Shown: piece by piece, positions 1-5,549 of the stretch
How the letters are laid out: each line of letters opens with the position of its first letter
Numbering within the stretch: position 1 is the stretch's first letter
NCBI GenBank assembly: GCA_023269645.1
Contig: JAHFPR010000065.1
Location: 1,000-9,606, forward strand
Direction of reading: 5' to 3'
Source of the DNA: Alphaproteobacteria bacterium
GTDB lineage: Bacteria > Pseudomonadota > Alphaproteobacteria > Rickettsiales > UBA8987
DNA: 8,607 bases
Translations under genes and position numbers: made by a program
The notes under the pieces: generated by a model
Seen by the model: the letters and a program-made list of their open reading frames with translations, nothing else
The model's database searches: none
What the model was told of the DNA's origin: nothing

Positions 1-339
1 GGCCATGCCTATTGCTGCGGTGCAGCACCATTTCACGATAATTATATCGCCACCAAGTGGCTCTGCCGCGCGGCGAGGGCGGGGCACGATATGGCGCAGG
101 CGGAAATCGCCTTCTGGTGGCGGAAGGAGAGCGGGATGCTGGCGGGGCTGGACGCGAACAAGGCCGCGCTGTTGCAGGATAATGCGGTGGCCTACGCCTG
201 GTATTCCGCCGCGGCGCAGGGCAGCAGCGCGAAAGCGCAGAACGCGGTGGATGCAATGGAGCAGGAGCTGACCCCTTATGAACTCGACCGCGCCCGGAAA
301 TACCTCGCCCACTACCCCGATATGCCCTGTGAATTTTAG
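1..339 (+). CDS. Sel1-like repeat (SLR) protein, C-terminal fragment
   Basis: The frame is open from the first base of the window, so the gene starts upstream; 112 residues and the TAG stop (337-339) are visible. Two degenerate Sel1/TPR-like helical repeats can be read: one around residues 16-41 (ATKWLCRAARAGHDMAQAEI) and one around residues 62-88 (AVAYAWYSAAAQGSSAKAQN), followed by a helix TPYELDRARKYL. The pattern A-x-x-WY-x-x-A-A-x-Q-G-x-x-x-A-Q is typical of the family. SLR proteins are alpha-solenoid scaffolds, often exported or periplasmic; the actual partner here is unknown. The gene converges on tolB, and its stop codon lies inside the left arm of an inverted repeat. A start at 91 is possible within the frame, but the repeat signature upstream of it makes a longer protein much more likely. 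Family assignment is fairly sure; function is not. Confidence 0.8.
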   Translation, partial: GHAYCCGAAPFHDNYIATKWLCRAARAGHDMAQAEIAFWWRKESGMLAGLDANKAALLQDNAVAYAWYSAAAQGSSAKAQNAVDAMEQELTPYELDRARKYLAHYPDMPCEF

Positions 340-408
340 GTTTCAGGAACAGGTTTCAGTAAGTTTAGGCAGGGTCCCGGATTTTGCTGAAACCTGTTCC
401 TGAAACCT
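338..408. repeat. Perfect 22-bp inverted repeat, 13-mer family (copy A)
   Basis: Arms at 338-359 and 387-408 are exact reverse complements, with a 27-nt spacer. Each arm is one AGGTTTCAGGAAC unit plus a second, partial unit. The element fills the space between two convergent genes. The TAG of the sel1-type gene (337-339) and the TAG of tolB (409-407 on the minus strand) both overlap the arms and are both followed by GTTTCAGGAACAGG. It can fold in transcripts from either side, but no T-tract follows, so it is not a classic intrinsic terminator. Confidence 0.9.
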
Positions 409-1741
409 ACTTGTTCAGCAGTGGCGACCAGGCGGGATCGGAGGCTTCGCCGGGCGTTTCCACCTTGCGCTCGTTATTGCCGGTGAGGTCTACGCTGTAA
501 AGATGCGTCTGGCCGGGCGTACTCCCGGAGCTTTGCGTTTTGCGCGAGAAGATGATGATGCGTCCGTTCGGCGACCAGGTCGGCCCTTCGTCCAGATAGC
601 TTTCCGTGAGCGTGCGCTCGCCGGAGCCGTCCACCCCCATCACCCCGATATAAAAACTGCCGCCCTTCATCTTGGTGAAGGCGATAAGGTCTCCGCGCGG
701 CGACCATACCGGCGTACCGTATTTCCCGTCGCCGAAGCTGATGCGCTTCACGCCGCTGCCGTCGGCATTCATCACGTAAAGCTGCTGGGAGCCGCCCCGG
801 TCGGAGTTGAACGCGATGCGCTTGCCATCCGGTGAATAGGAGGGTGAGGTATCAATGTTCGGCTCGTTGGTGATGCGGCTGATGCTGCGCGAACCCAGGC
901 TGATTGTGTAAATATCGCTGTTGCCGTTCACCGCCATCGAGAAAATCGCGCGGGAACCATCCGGAGAGAAGCGTGGTGCGAAGCTCATGCCGGGGAATTT
1001 TCCCAGCAGTTCCTCGTGCCCGGTTTCGATATTATAGAGATAAACGCTCGGCTTCCCGCCCTTGTAGGACATATAGATGACGCGCTGGGAATTGGGGTCG
1101 AAGCGCGGGGTCAGCACCAGCGATCCGGGCACGGCGGAACCGAGGTATTTGTGGTTCACACCGTCCTGATCCATGATAGCGAGCTGCTTGGTGGGGCGTT
1201 TCCAGTCCCCGCTTTCCGCCACATACACGATGCGCGAATCGAAATAGCCCTTGTCGCCGGTGAGTCGTTCATACACCGCATCCGCCATATTGTGCCCGAT
1301 GCGCCGCCAGGAACGCTCGGAAATCTTAAAAGTTTTTCCGGCGATCTGTGTCCCCGCCAGCACGTCCCACACCCGCATTTCAGCGGAGACATAACCGCCC
1401 TGCTCGCTGACGGTGGCCACCACCAGTGCCTGCGCGTCAATCTGTTTCCAGTTGGCGAATTGCGGCACGGTGGAGGCACTGGGGATTTTCTCGATGAACG
1501 CGCGGGGGCTGATGGATTTGAACAGCCCGGAACTCACCAGATCATGCTCCACCACCTCGCGGATTTCACTCGCATGGCTGCTTGCGCCGCTGAACTCCAC
1601 AATTGCGATGGGCATGGGGTTGGCGGAACCCTGCGTAATATCCACCAATGTCGGTGATTTTGCCACCGCTTCGTTAGCACCAAGCACTACCGTTAACAGC
1701 AGCAATGTTTTTATTACCTTCAGCCAGCCATGAACTTTCAT
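407..1741 (-). CDS. tolB: Tol-Pal system periplasmic protein TolB
   Basis: TolB is the periplasmic beta-propeller that binds Pal and TolA and helps couple the inner-membrane motor to outer-membrane constriction. The chosen ATG (1741) gives 444 residues, normal for TolB, with a good AAGGAG 9 nt upstream. The open frame runs further 5' (to 1852) but would overlap tolA and add 37 untypical residues before the signal peptide. Seen: signal peptide residues 1-27 (hydrophobic LLLLTVVLG, cleavage after AVA); an N-terminal TolB domain with the TolA-binding segment just after cleavage (TLVDITQG); then successive propeller blades with motifs RFSPDGSRAIFS, SYSPDGKRIAFNSDRGG, VWSPRGDLIAFT and TWSPNGRIIIFSR. 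It follows tolA by 65 nt. pal, which normally comes next, is absent; a convergent gene lies there instead. Identification is secure. Confidence 0.97.
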   Translation of the reverse strand: MKVHGWLKVIKTLLLLTVVLGANEAVAKSPTLVDITQGSANPMPIAIVEFSGASSHASEIREVVEHDLVSSGLFKSISPRAFIEKIPSASTVPQFANWKQIDAQALVVATVSEQGGYVSAEMRVWDVLAGTQIAGKTFKISERSWRRIGHNMADAVYERLTGDKGYFDSRIVYVAESGDWKRPTKQLAIMDQDGVNHKYLGSAVPGSLVLTPRFDPNSQRVIYMSYKGGKPSVYLYNIETGHEELLGKFPGMSFAPRFSPDGSRAIFSMAVNGNSDIYTISLGSRSISRITNEPNIDTSPSYSPDGKRIAFNSDRGGSQQLYVMNADGSGVKRISFGDGKYGTPVWSPRGDLIAFTKMKGGSFYIGVMGVDGSGERTLTESYLDEGPTWSPNGRIIIFSRKTQSSGSTPGQTHLYSVDLTGNNERKVETPGEASDPAWSPLLNK

Positions 1742-1750
1742 CCGTAGACA

Positions 1751-1756
1751 CTCCTT
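1751..1756 (-). promoter_or_regulatory. Shine-Dalgarno deciding the tolB start
   Basis: AAGGAG on the minus strand lies 9 nt before the ATG at 1741. It supports this start over the longer open frame that reaches back to 1852 into tolA. Confidence 0.75.
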
Positions 1757-1806
1757 CAATTTCCATGAACCCCAACTAATAACCAACGAGCGGAAACTAT
1801 CAATCC

Positions 1807-2622
1807 CTAAAACATATTTTTTGGATCGAATTTCATTACAATCTCGCTCCACGCATCGTAATAGGGGAGCGGGAGGTCTTTCAGCGGCGCGGATGCCAGC
1901 ACGGCACGCACAGCACTGTCGGCAAAAACCTGAAACACCTGATCGCTCCGATAGCGGTCAGTATCCACGATTTTTACATCGCTTACATTTCCGCTCCGAT
2001 CAATCTTGAAGCTTAGCGTCACCACCATATCCTGCGCATCCCGCGCTCCGGCAGGTATATCCCAATGCGGCTCCACCTGCTTTTTAATCGTACCGACGAT
2101 CAGGTTCATCTGGGTAATGGAAGGTGCTTTGGAAGCATCATAGGGTGCTTCCTGCTTTTTCTGGTCGGGATCTTTCTTTTTTATCTGATCCACGCTTTTC
2201 ATCACCGCGTCGAATGGATCAACTTTCGGCTTTTCCTTTTTAGGCTTTTTCTCCGGCTTTTTTTCTTCTTTAGGTTTTGGCTTTGGGGCTTCTTTTTTTG
2301 GCTCAGGTTTTGGCTTGGGCTTCTCCGGCAATTTCTCCTCCGGCTTTTCTATCGGCGCGGCGTTCACCGGCTTGGGCTTTTTCTTTTCGTCCTCTTTCTC
2401 GTCGGTTTTCTTCACCTCCTCCTTCGGCTTGATATTGGTTTCGTTTTTGATGGGAACCATCTCAATGGCGACAGAGGGCGGCAGAGGCGTGTTTTCCTTC
2501 GACCAGAAGGAAGGCAGCAATCCCAGGATAATGGCGAACAGCAGCAGATGCAGGCACAGCGAAGCCGCCGCGCCGGGATGCTCACGCGCGTGTTCCTTCA
2601 ATCTTTCCAGCCATGAACCCAT
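1807..2622 (-). CDS. tolA: Tol-Pal system protein TolA
   Basis: TolA is the inner-membrane-anchored transducer that spans the periplasm and contacts TolB/Pal. The protein has 271 residues, much shorter than E. coli TolA (about 420). Seen: a cytoplasmic N-terminus (MGSWLERLKEHAREH); one membrane segment around residues 17-40 with the SLCLHLLLF pattern expected for the helix that contacts TolQ/TolR; a Lys/Glu/Pro-rich stalk around residues 58-145, with many PKPKP and EEKKPEK runs; and a C-terminal TolA domain around 165-271 (VGTIKKQVEPHWDIP, then VVTLSFKIDRSGNVSDVKIVDTD), of the TonB/TolA C-terminal type. The stalk is proline-rich rather than the Ala-Lys helix of enterics, so it is probably partly extended. 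It starts 10 nt after the stop of the upstream lipoprotein gene with only a weak ribosome site (TTAGG), suggesting coupling. Confidence 0.93.
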   Translation of the reverse strand: MGSWLERLKEHAREHPGAAASLCLHLLLFAIILGLLPSFWSKENTPLPPSVAIEMVPIKNETNIKPKEEVKKTDEKEDEKKKPKPVNAAPIEKPEEKLPEKPKPKPEPKKEAPKPKPKEEKKPEKKPKKEKPKVDPFDAVMKSVDQIKKKDPDQKKQEAPYDASKAPSITQMNLIVGTIKKQVEPHWDIPAGARDAQDMVVTLSFKIDRSGNVSDVKIVDTDRYRSDQVFQVFADSAVRAVLASAPLKDLPLPYYDAWSEIVMKFDPKNMF

Positions 2623-2632
2623 GCTACCCGGC

Positions 2633-3046
2633 CTAATAACAGACTACCCTGGAAGTCATCTGCACGCCGCCGCCCGGCTGCGGCACTTGCTGTTCCACCG
2701 TTTTGCAGTTGGTCTGCCGCATTTCCTGGATAGTGCGCTCGCGATCATATTGCCGTTGCTGAAGACGCTCATCCTCTTTCCGGTCATGATAAAGTTTCAT
2801 CATGCAGTTGGCGTGTTCGGTGGAGCCGTACTCAAAGCCGAAATCACTGCATTGCTGAACGTCCTGCGCGCGCTGGCGTTCCTCCGCCTGCCGCGCATAT
2901 TCCTGCATCTGCGCGCAGGATGTGGAGGCGAGGAGAAGAGTAAGAGCAAGAATGCGCATACCATTTGTCACCCCGGCGAATGCCGGGGTCTGGCGAAACC
3001 GGATGCCGTCATGCGACGGCATGACAGGTTTGGGATTATTTTTCAC
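2633..3046 (-). CDS. Small putative lipoprotein of the tol cluster, unknown function
   Basis: No named family is recognised. From the GTG at 3046 the product is 137 residues. That start has GAGGAG 6 nt upstream and overlaps the previous gene's TAA by 11 nt. An internal ATG at 2959 (108 residues) would start exactly at the signal peptide MRILALTLLLASTSC, with GGTGA supplied by a palindromic element. Seen: hydrophobic core LALTLLLA, a weak lipobox (STSC, no Leu at -3), then a Gln/Glu/Arg-rich, probably coiled segment. Four later Cys residues fall in CSDFGFEYGSTEHANC and, near the C-terminus, NC and VCY. The C-x2-[FY]GF-x2-G[ST]-x4-A-x-C pattern recurs in small exported proteobacterial proteins, and the Cys pairs could form disulfides. 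Residues 8-27 are encoded by the dRS3-like element. Gene reality is likely; the start is uncertain; a role in the envelope is inferred from position. Confidence 0.65.
   Translation of the reverse strand: MKNNPKPVMPSHDGIRFRQTPAFAGVTNGMRILALTLLLASTSCAQMQEYARQAEERQRAQDVQQCSDFGFEYGSTEHANCMMKLYHDRKEDERLQQRQYDRERTIQEMRQTNCKTVEQQVPQPGGGVQMTSRVVCY
2967..3025. repeat. dRS3-like palindromic element, short variant
   Basis: 59 bp, bounded by GTCA and TGAC. The left half contains CCCCGGCGAATGCCGGGG, the right half ATGCCGTCATGCGACGGCAT, each a hairpin, and the two halves are imperfect inverted copies of one another. Read on the minus strand it encodes VMPSHDGIRF and TPAFAGVT, the same type of peptide as the element at 3532-3626. 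The left stem sequence differs from that of the other element, but the pairing is kept, as expected for a selected or recently spread RNA/DNA hairpin. Confidence 0.75.
2968..2974 (-). promoter_or_regulatory. Possible Shine-Dalgarno inside the palindromic element
   Basis: GGGGTGA on the minus strand ends 8 nt before the ATG at 2959; its GGTGA can pair with the 16S anti-SD. If used, the mobile palindrome provides the ribosome site of the lipoprotein gene. The competing site is GAGGAG (3053-3058) before the GTG at 3046. Confidence 0.35.
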
Positions 3047-3641
3047 AGGTGTCTCCTCGGGGCAAGCTGAAAACCGAGCCGCTTAACGCGTTGTTATAGT
3101 GTATATAAGAATATGTGCGTATTTTCGTATTAGCAGTGATTTTCTCATAATTTCCACTGACTGTATTTGCCGTCTGCGTATCCTTGAATTTATCAAAAAT
3201 ACAGTTTATCGCGTTACTGTTTTTCTGTCCGATACGCCACGCGGCATTCTTGAATGCAAGTTTGTCGAGCGACTGAAAATCCAACGTCACCGCCTCCTGA
3301 AAGCCTCGCGCCAGTTGCTCCACCGCCTTACGCTGTGACTCGGTGTAATCCTGTTTTGCGATGTAAGCATCAATGTCGTCTCGAATACCGTTGTGGTCAG
3401 CGTCCGTTCCGGCAAGGTGCTCGCTGCGGTCAAGCACGGGTAGTTTACCTTCCGCTTCCAGTTTCTGAATGGCTTGGGAAAGCGTTTGTGCGGCAGCACT
3501 TGTTGCAAATAGAAGAAGCGCACAAAAAACCGTCATTCCCGCGAAGGCGGGAATCCAGCGCGACGCGTCTGCGGCGCAGAAGGTGCTTTTATAAGAGGGC
3601 TGGATGCCAGCCTTCGCGGGAATGACATTGTATTTACCCAT
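3036..3641 (-). CDS. Exported protein of unknown function with an EF-hand-like loop
   Basis: No named family is recognised. The ATG at 3641 overlaps the tolR stop by 8 nt and has GGAG 7 nt upstream, the arrangement of a translationally coupled operon gene; this gives 201 residues. Residues 1-5 (MGKYN) are followed by about 32 residues encoded by a palindromic element (VIPAKAGIQ...WIPAFAGMT), then by a signal-peptide core VFCALLLFATSAAAQ, probably cut after AAA. The mature part (about 150 residues) carries GTDADHNGIRDDIDAYI, a D-x-D-x-N-G-x-x-D-D loop like calcium-binding EF-hand/dockerin loops, then a helical stretch and two Cys (INCIFDKF, DTCEK). An ATG inside the element (3536) would give 166 residues starting MTVFCALLL. 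The product is probably periplasmic; a link to Tol function is inferred only from its place between tolR and tolA. Confidence 0.7.
   Translation of the reverse strand: MGKYNVIPAKAGIQPSYKSTFCAADASRWIPAFAGMTVFCALLLFATSAAAQTLSQAIQKLEAEGKLPVLDRSEHLAGTDADHNGIRDDIDAYIAKQDYTESQRKAVEQLARGFQEAVTLDFQSLDKLAFKNAAWRIGQKNSNAINCIFDKFKDTQTANTVSGNYEKITANTKIRTYSYIHYNNALSGSVFSLPRGDTCEK
3532..3626. repeat. dRS3-like palindromic element, 95 bp, inside a gene
   Basis: Left end 3532-3557 and right end 3601-3626 are inverted copies, 24 of 26 bases matching. The left end has ATTCCC-N8-GGGAAT (3535-3554), the form known as dRS3 in Neisseria and found scattered in many proteobacteria. The outer bases are GTCATTCCCGCG and CGCGGGAATGAC. 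It has no coding capacity for a transposase, so it would be moved in trans, like a MITE. It lies in frame within the 5' end of the exported-protein gene, between the charged N-terminus and the hydrophobic core of the signal peptide. Confidence 0.85.
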
Positions 3642-4107
3642 TATCCGGCTCCGTGATGAGTGAGATTTTCGTATACCCCGCCTGGGAAATCGCCGCGAGC
3701 ACTTTCACCATGCGCCCATAATCCACGCCCTTGTCGCCGCTGATGAAGATGCGCGTTTCCTTTTTAAGTTTGACTTCCGTGATGGCACTGAGCTTGGGTA
3801 CTAATTCGGAAAGTTTTAAGGATTCCTTGTTGCTGTTGATGAAAATCTCGCCGGATTTCTTCACGCTGATGTTGAGCGGCTCGTCCTTGCCTGGCAGCAC
3901 GTCCGATTTTGCTTCCGGCAGATCCACGGTCACGCCGCTCACCATCAGGGGGGCGGCCACCATGAATACGATGAGCAGCACCAGCATCACGTCCACCATT
4001 GGGGTGACATTGATTTCCCCCATCAGTGCCGCGTGCCTGCGCCGCCGCCCCGCGCTCACGCCGCTGCGCCGCCGTTTAACTCCGCCCTGCTGCAAATGTA
4101 CGCCCAT
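3634..4107 (-). CDS. tolR: Tol-Pal system protein TolR
   Basis: TolR is the ExbD-like partner of TolQ in the proton-driven inner-membrane motor. The protein has 157 residues, close to the usual 140-160. Seen: an Arg-rich cytoplasmic N-terminus (residues 11-25); the conserved INVTPMVDVMLVLLIVFMV segment with Asp39 at the start of the single membrane helix (about 37-56), the residue known in this family to take part in proton use; and a periplasmic ExbD/TolR domain with VDLPEAKS, a short strand IFINS, and the C-terminal ISGDKGVDYGRMVKVLAAISQAGYTKISLITEP, which is highly typical. The start has AGGAG 4 nt upstream. Unusually, 116 nt containing a repeat separate it from tolQ, whereas these two genes are normally adjacent. 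Confidence 0.97.
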   Translation of the reverse strand: MGVHLQQGGVKRRRSGVSAGRRRRHAALMGEINVTPMVDVMLVLLIVFMVAAPLMVSGVTVDLPEAKSDVLPGKDEPLNISVKKSGEIFINSNKESLKLSELVPKLSAITEVKLKKETRIFISGDKGVDYGRMVKVLAAISQAGYTKISLITEPDNG

Positions 4108-4120
4108 GTCGCTCCTACGG

Positions 4121-4222
4121 TCAGGAACAGGTTTTGCGAACAGGTTTCAGTACTATTTTTCTGAAACCTGGAACCCTGCTCCTATTCCCTAAACTAAAAC
4201 CTGTTCCTGAAACCTGTTCCTC
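4121..4222. repeat. Nested inverted repeats of the 13-mer family (copy B), tolQ-tolR gap
   Basis: Outer perfect arms at 4121-4135 (TCAGGAACAGGTTTT) and 4196-4210; inner perfect 10-bp stem 4141-4150 (CAGGTTTCAG) with 4161-4170 and a 10-nt loop. A further CTGTTCCTGAAACCTGTTCC run occupies 4201-4220. On the tolQ mRNA it begins right after the TAA and ends 4 nt before the tolR ribosome site, so it can fold in the polycistronic message. Confidence 0.88.
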
Positions 4223-4223
4223 A

Positions 4224-5045
4224 TTACGCCGCCTTCTGCACCACGATTTCCTGATCCTCCAGCTCCCGCGTGACGGTGGTGACGAATTCGTCGGAGAAAT
4301 CGTCAATCCTGTCGGCCACTTCGCTGAGCGAGGTGGAGAGCTTGTTGTAAAACACCACCGCCGGGATGGCTGCGAACAGCCCCACCGCTGTGGCAAACAG
4401 TGCCTCCGCGATGCCGGGCGCGACCACGGCCAGCGTGGTATTTTTCGTCATGGCGATGTTCTGAAAACTGTTCATGATGCCCCAGACCGTGCCGAACAGC
4501 CCGACGAACGGCGCGGTGGAGCCGACCGTGGCAAGGAAGCTCACGTGTTTTTCCAGTGCCGCCATTTCGCGGTTGCGGATGGAATCCATGCAGGCGAGTA
4601 CGCGCTCCTTCACGCGCTCCAGCGGCAGACCGCCGCCATGCCGGGGCAGCCCGGCGCGCGCGCCCGCGATCAGCCCGCGTTTTTTCATATCCAGCCACTC
4701 GTACATCCCCGCGACGAACACCCGCGCCATCGGGTGATCCGGGTTATCCTTGGCACGGTTGAAGCGTTGTTCCAGCGGCTCGCTCCACACGGCGTCCTCG
4801 AACCTGTCCATGCGTTTGCGGATGGCATAGAGACGCTGGAGCTTGTCGAAGATAATCGTCCAGCTCCAGAGCGAGGCCAGCACCAGCAGGATTATCACCA
4901 GCTTCACCAGGAAATCCGCCTCAGAGAACATACCGAGAATGCTTAAATCCAGGCCGGAGCCGCTGGCAACTTCCTTCACACCCTCCAGGGTTTTGGCGGC
5001 GGCGGCATCAATCGGGGCGGTGGGGATGGCGATTTTATCAGACAT
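4224..5045 (-). CDS. tolQ: Tol-Pal system protein TolQ
   Basis: TolQ is the MotA/TolQ/ExbB proton-channel subunit of the Tol motor in the inner membrane. The protein has 273 residues, some 40 longer than E. coli TolQ. The excess lies in an N-terminal extension before the first membrane segment and a cytoplasmic stretch around 118-142 (DMKKRGLIAGARAGLPRHGG). Membrane segments: about 46-66, 168-190 and 212-234. Diagnostic motifs are LATVGSTAPFVGLFGTVWGI (171-190) and APGIAEALFATAVGLFAAIP (209-228), with the Thr residues of TM2 and TM3 expected in the channel. AGGAG lies 5 nt before the ATG. It is the first gene of the cluster; ybgC, often upstream, is not present. The stop TAA is followed immediately by TGA and then by repeat copy B. 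Confidence 0.97.
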   Translation of the reverse strand: MSDKIAIPTAPIDAAAAKTLEGVKEVASGSGLDLSILGMFSEADFLVKLVIILLVLASLWSWTIIFDKLQRLYAIRKRMDRFEDAVWSEPLEQRFNRAKDNPDHPMARVFVAGMYEWLDMKKRGLIAGARAGLPRHGGGLPLERVKERVLACMDSIRNREMAALEKHVSFLATVGSTAPFVGLFGTVWGIMNSFQNIAMTKNTTLAVVAPGIAEALFATAVGLFAAIPAVVFYNKLSTSLSEVADRIDDFSDEFVTTVTRELEDQEIVVQKAA

Positions 5046-5244
5046 TATGGCTCCTGGGGCTTGCGGGGAAGTTATCGCTGTGGCACTGCGGAAGGCGCGG
5101 CGTTACGGGAGAGATTCCTAACAGAATTTCCACGATGAATCCAGAGGTTTCACGGAAAGATTTTATACATTTTTTCCACGCGGCTTTATTTTCTTATGTG
5201 CCAACCTCCTCATTACACAGCCTTTTCCCTCGCCCGGCATTTTT

Positions 5245-5274
5245 TTGAAAAAAGTTCTTTAATATAGGATTAAT
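5245..5274 (+). promoter_or_regulatory. Possible sigma-70 promoter for the candidate small RNA
   Basis: TTGAAA (5245-5250, 5 of 6 to TTGACA) and ATTAAT (5269-5274, 4 of 6 to TATAAT) with an 18-nt spacer, in a locally AT-rich stretch. A start near 5281 would give a transcript of about 150 nt ending at the terminator at 5395-5429. This is pattern matching only. Confidence 0.35.
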
Positions 5275-5280
5275 TTGTGG

Positions 5281-5429
5281 TAGATTTATGAATAGATGGA
5301 TGAGAGAGGTTAGAGTAACCGCCCGCATCACTCTCCAGAAGCAGGCGGCAGGTGTCCAGTCCCCCTTTATGGCCATCTGCCCCGCTCACTGCAAGGGCTC
5401 CGATTTCCCCTCGGAGTCCTTTCTTTTTT
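5281..5429 (+). ncRNA. Candidate structured small RNA or kdsA leader
   Basis: About 150 nt between a possible promoter and a strong intrinsic terminator, with three stem-loops in series. SL1: GGTTA-GAG-TAACC (5308-5320), possibly enclosed by GAGAG (5302-5306) with CTCTC (5331-5335). SL2: GGCAGGTG (5347-5354) with CATCTGCC (5374-5381), extended by CCA/TGG (5356-5358 with 5370-5372), leaving a C-rich loop GTCCCCCTTTA. SL3: the terminator, with loop TTTCCCC. C-rich loops that can pair with purine-rich ribosome sites are common in alphaproteobacterial small RNAs. No match to tRNA, SRP RNA, tmRNA or the long closing stem of 6S RNA is seen. Since kdsA starts 120 nt further on, a transcription-attenuating leader is an alternative. 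The 5' end is a guess. Confidence 0.4.
5395..5429 (+). terminator. Strong rho-independent terminator
   Basis: Stem GGGCTCCGA (5395-5403) with TCGGAGTCC (5411-5419), 9 pairs including one G-T, loop TTTCCCC, followed by TTTCTTTTTT (5420-5429). It acts only on the plus strand. No protein gene lies upstream on that strand (tolQ is divergent), so it must end a non-coding transcript or attenuate kdsA. It also argues against the long upstream extension of the kdsA frame. Confidence 0.8.
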
Positions 5430-5549
5430 CAGACATATAATATTCCCTGCCCAGGGCTGTCCCCTTCTGTTGCCCCCCTCCCGCACACGGGGGAGAAGAT
5501 CATCACTTGCCCCTTGCCACGTGCCGCCTGTGCTTGCTACACTCCGCTG

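Noticed and set aside
5..271. Arg-rich open frame overlapping the first gene
   Set aside because: It is another frame of the sel1-repeat gene and has no family signature.
338..408. Intrinsic terminator for tolB and the sel1-type gene
   Set aside because: The stem is strong, but no T-tract follows in either direction, so it was listed as a repeat only.
1742..1852. Upstream extension of the tolB frame into tolA
   Set aside because: It adds 37 atypical residues before a clear signal peptide; the AAGGAG before 1741 fits the shorter form.
2065..3070. Long plus-strand open frames opposite tolA and the lipoprotein gene
   Set aside because: They are antisense shadows of the Lys/Glu-rich tolA; their Phe/Leu-rich products come from reversed AAG/GAA codons.
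5281..5429. 6S RNA, tRNA or SRP RNA identity for the candidate small RNA
   Set aside because: There is no long closing stem between the two ends, no tRNA arms or GGTTC-type T-loop, and no conserved SRP tetraloop region.
5436..5441. Perfect TATAAT between the terminator and kdsA
   Set aside because: It is well placed for a kdsA promoter, but no -35 or extended -10 is visible, so it was not listed as a feature.
5352..5549. Upstream extension of the kdsA frame (66 more residues)
   Set aside because: It crosses a strong intrinsic terminator, has a Pro/Ser-rich composition unlike KdsA, and the family's N-terminus matches a start at 5550.
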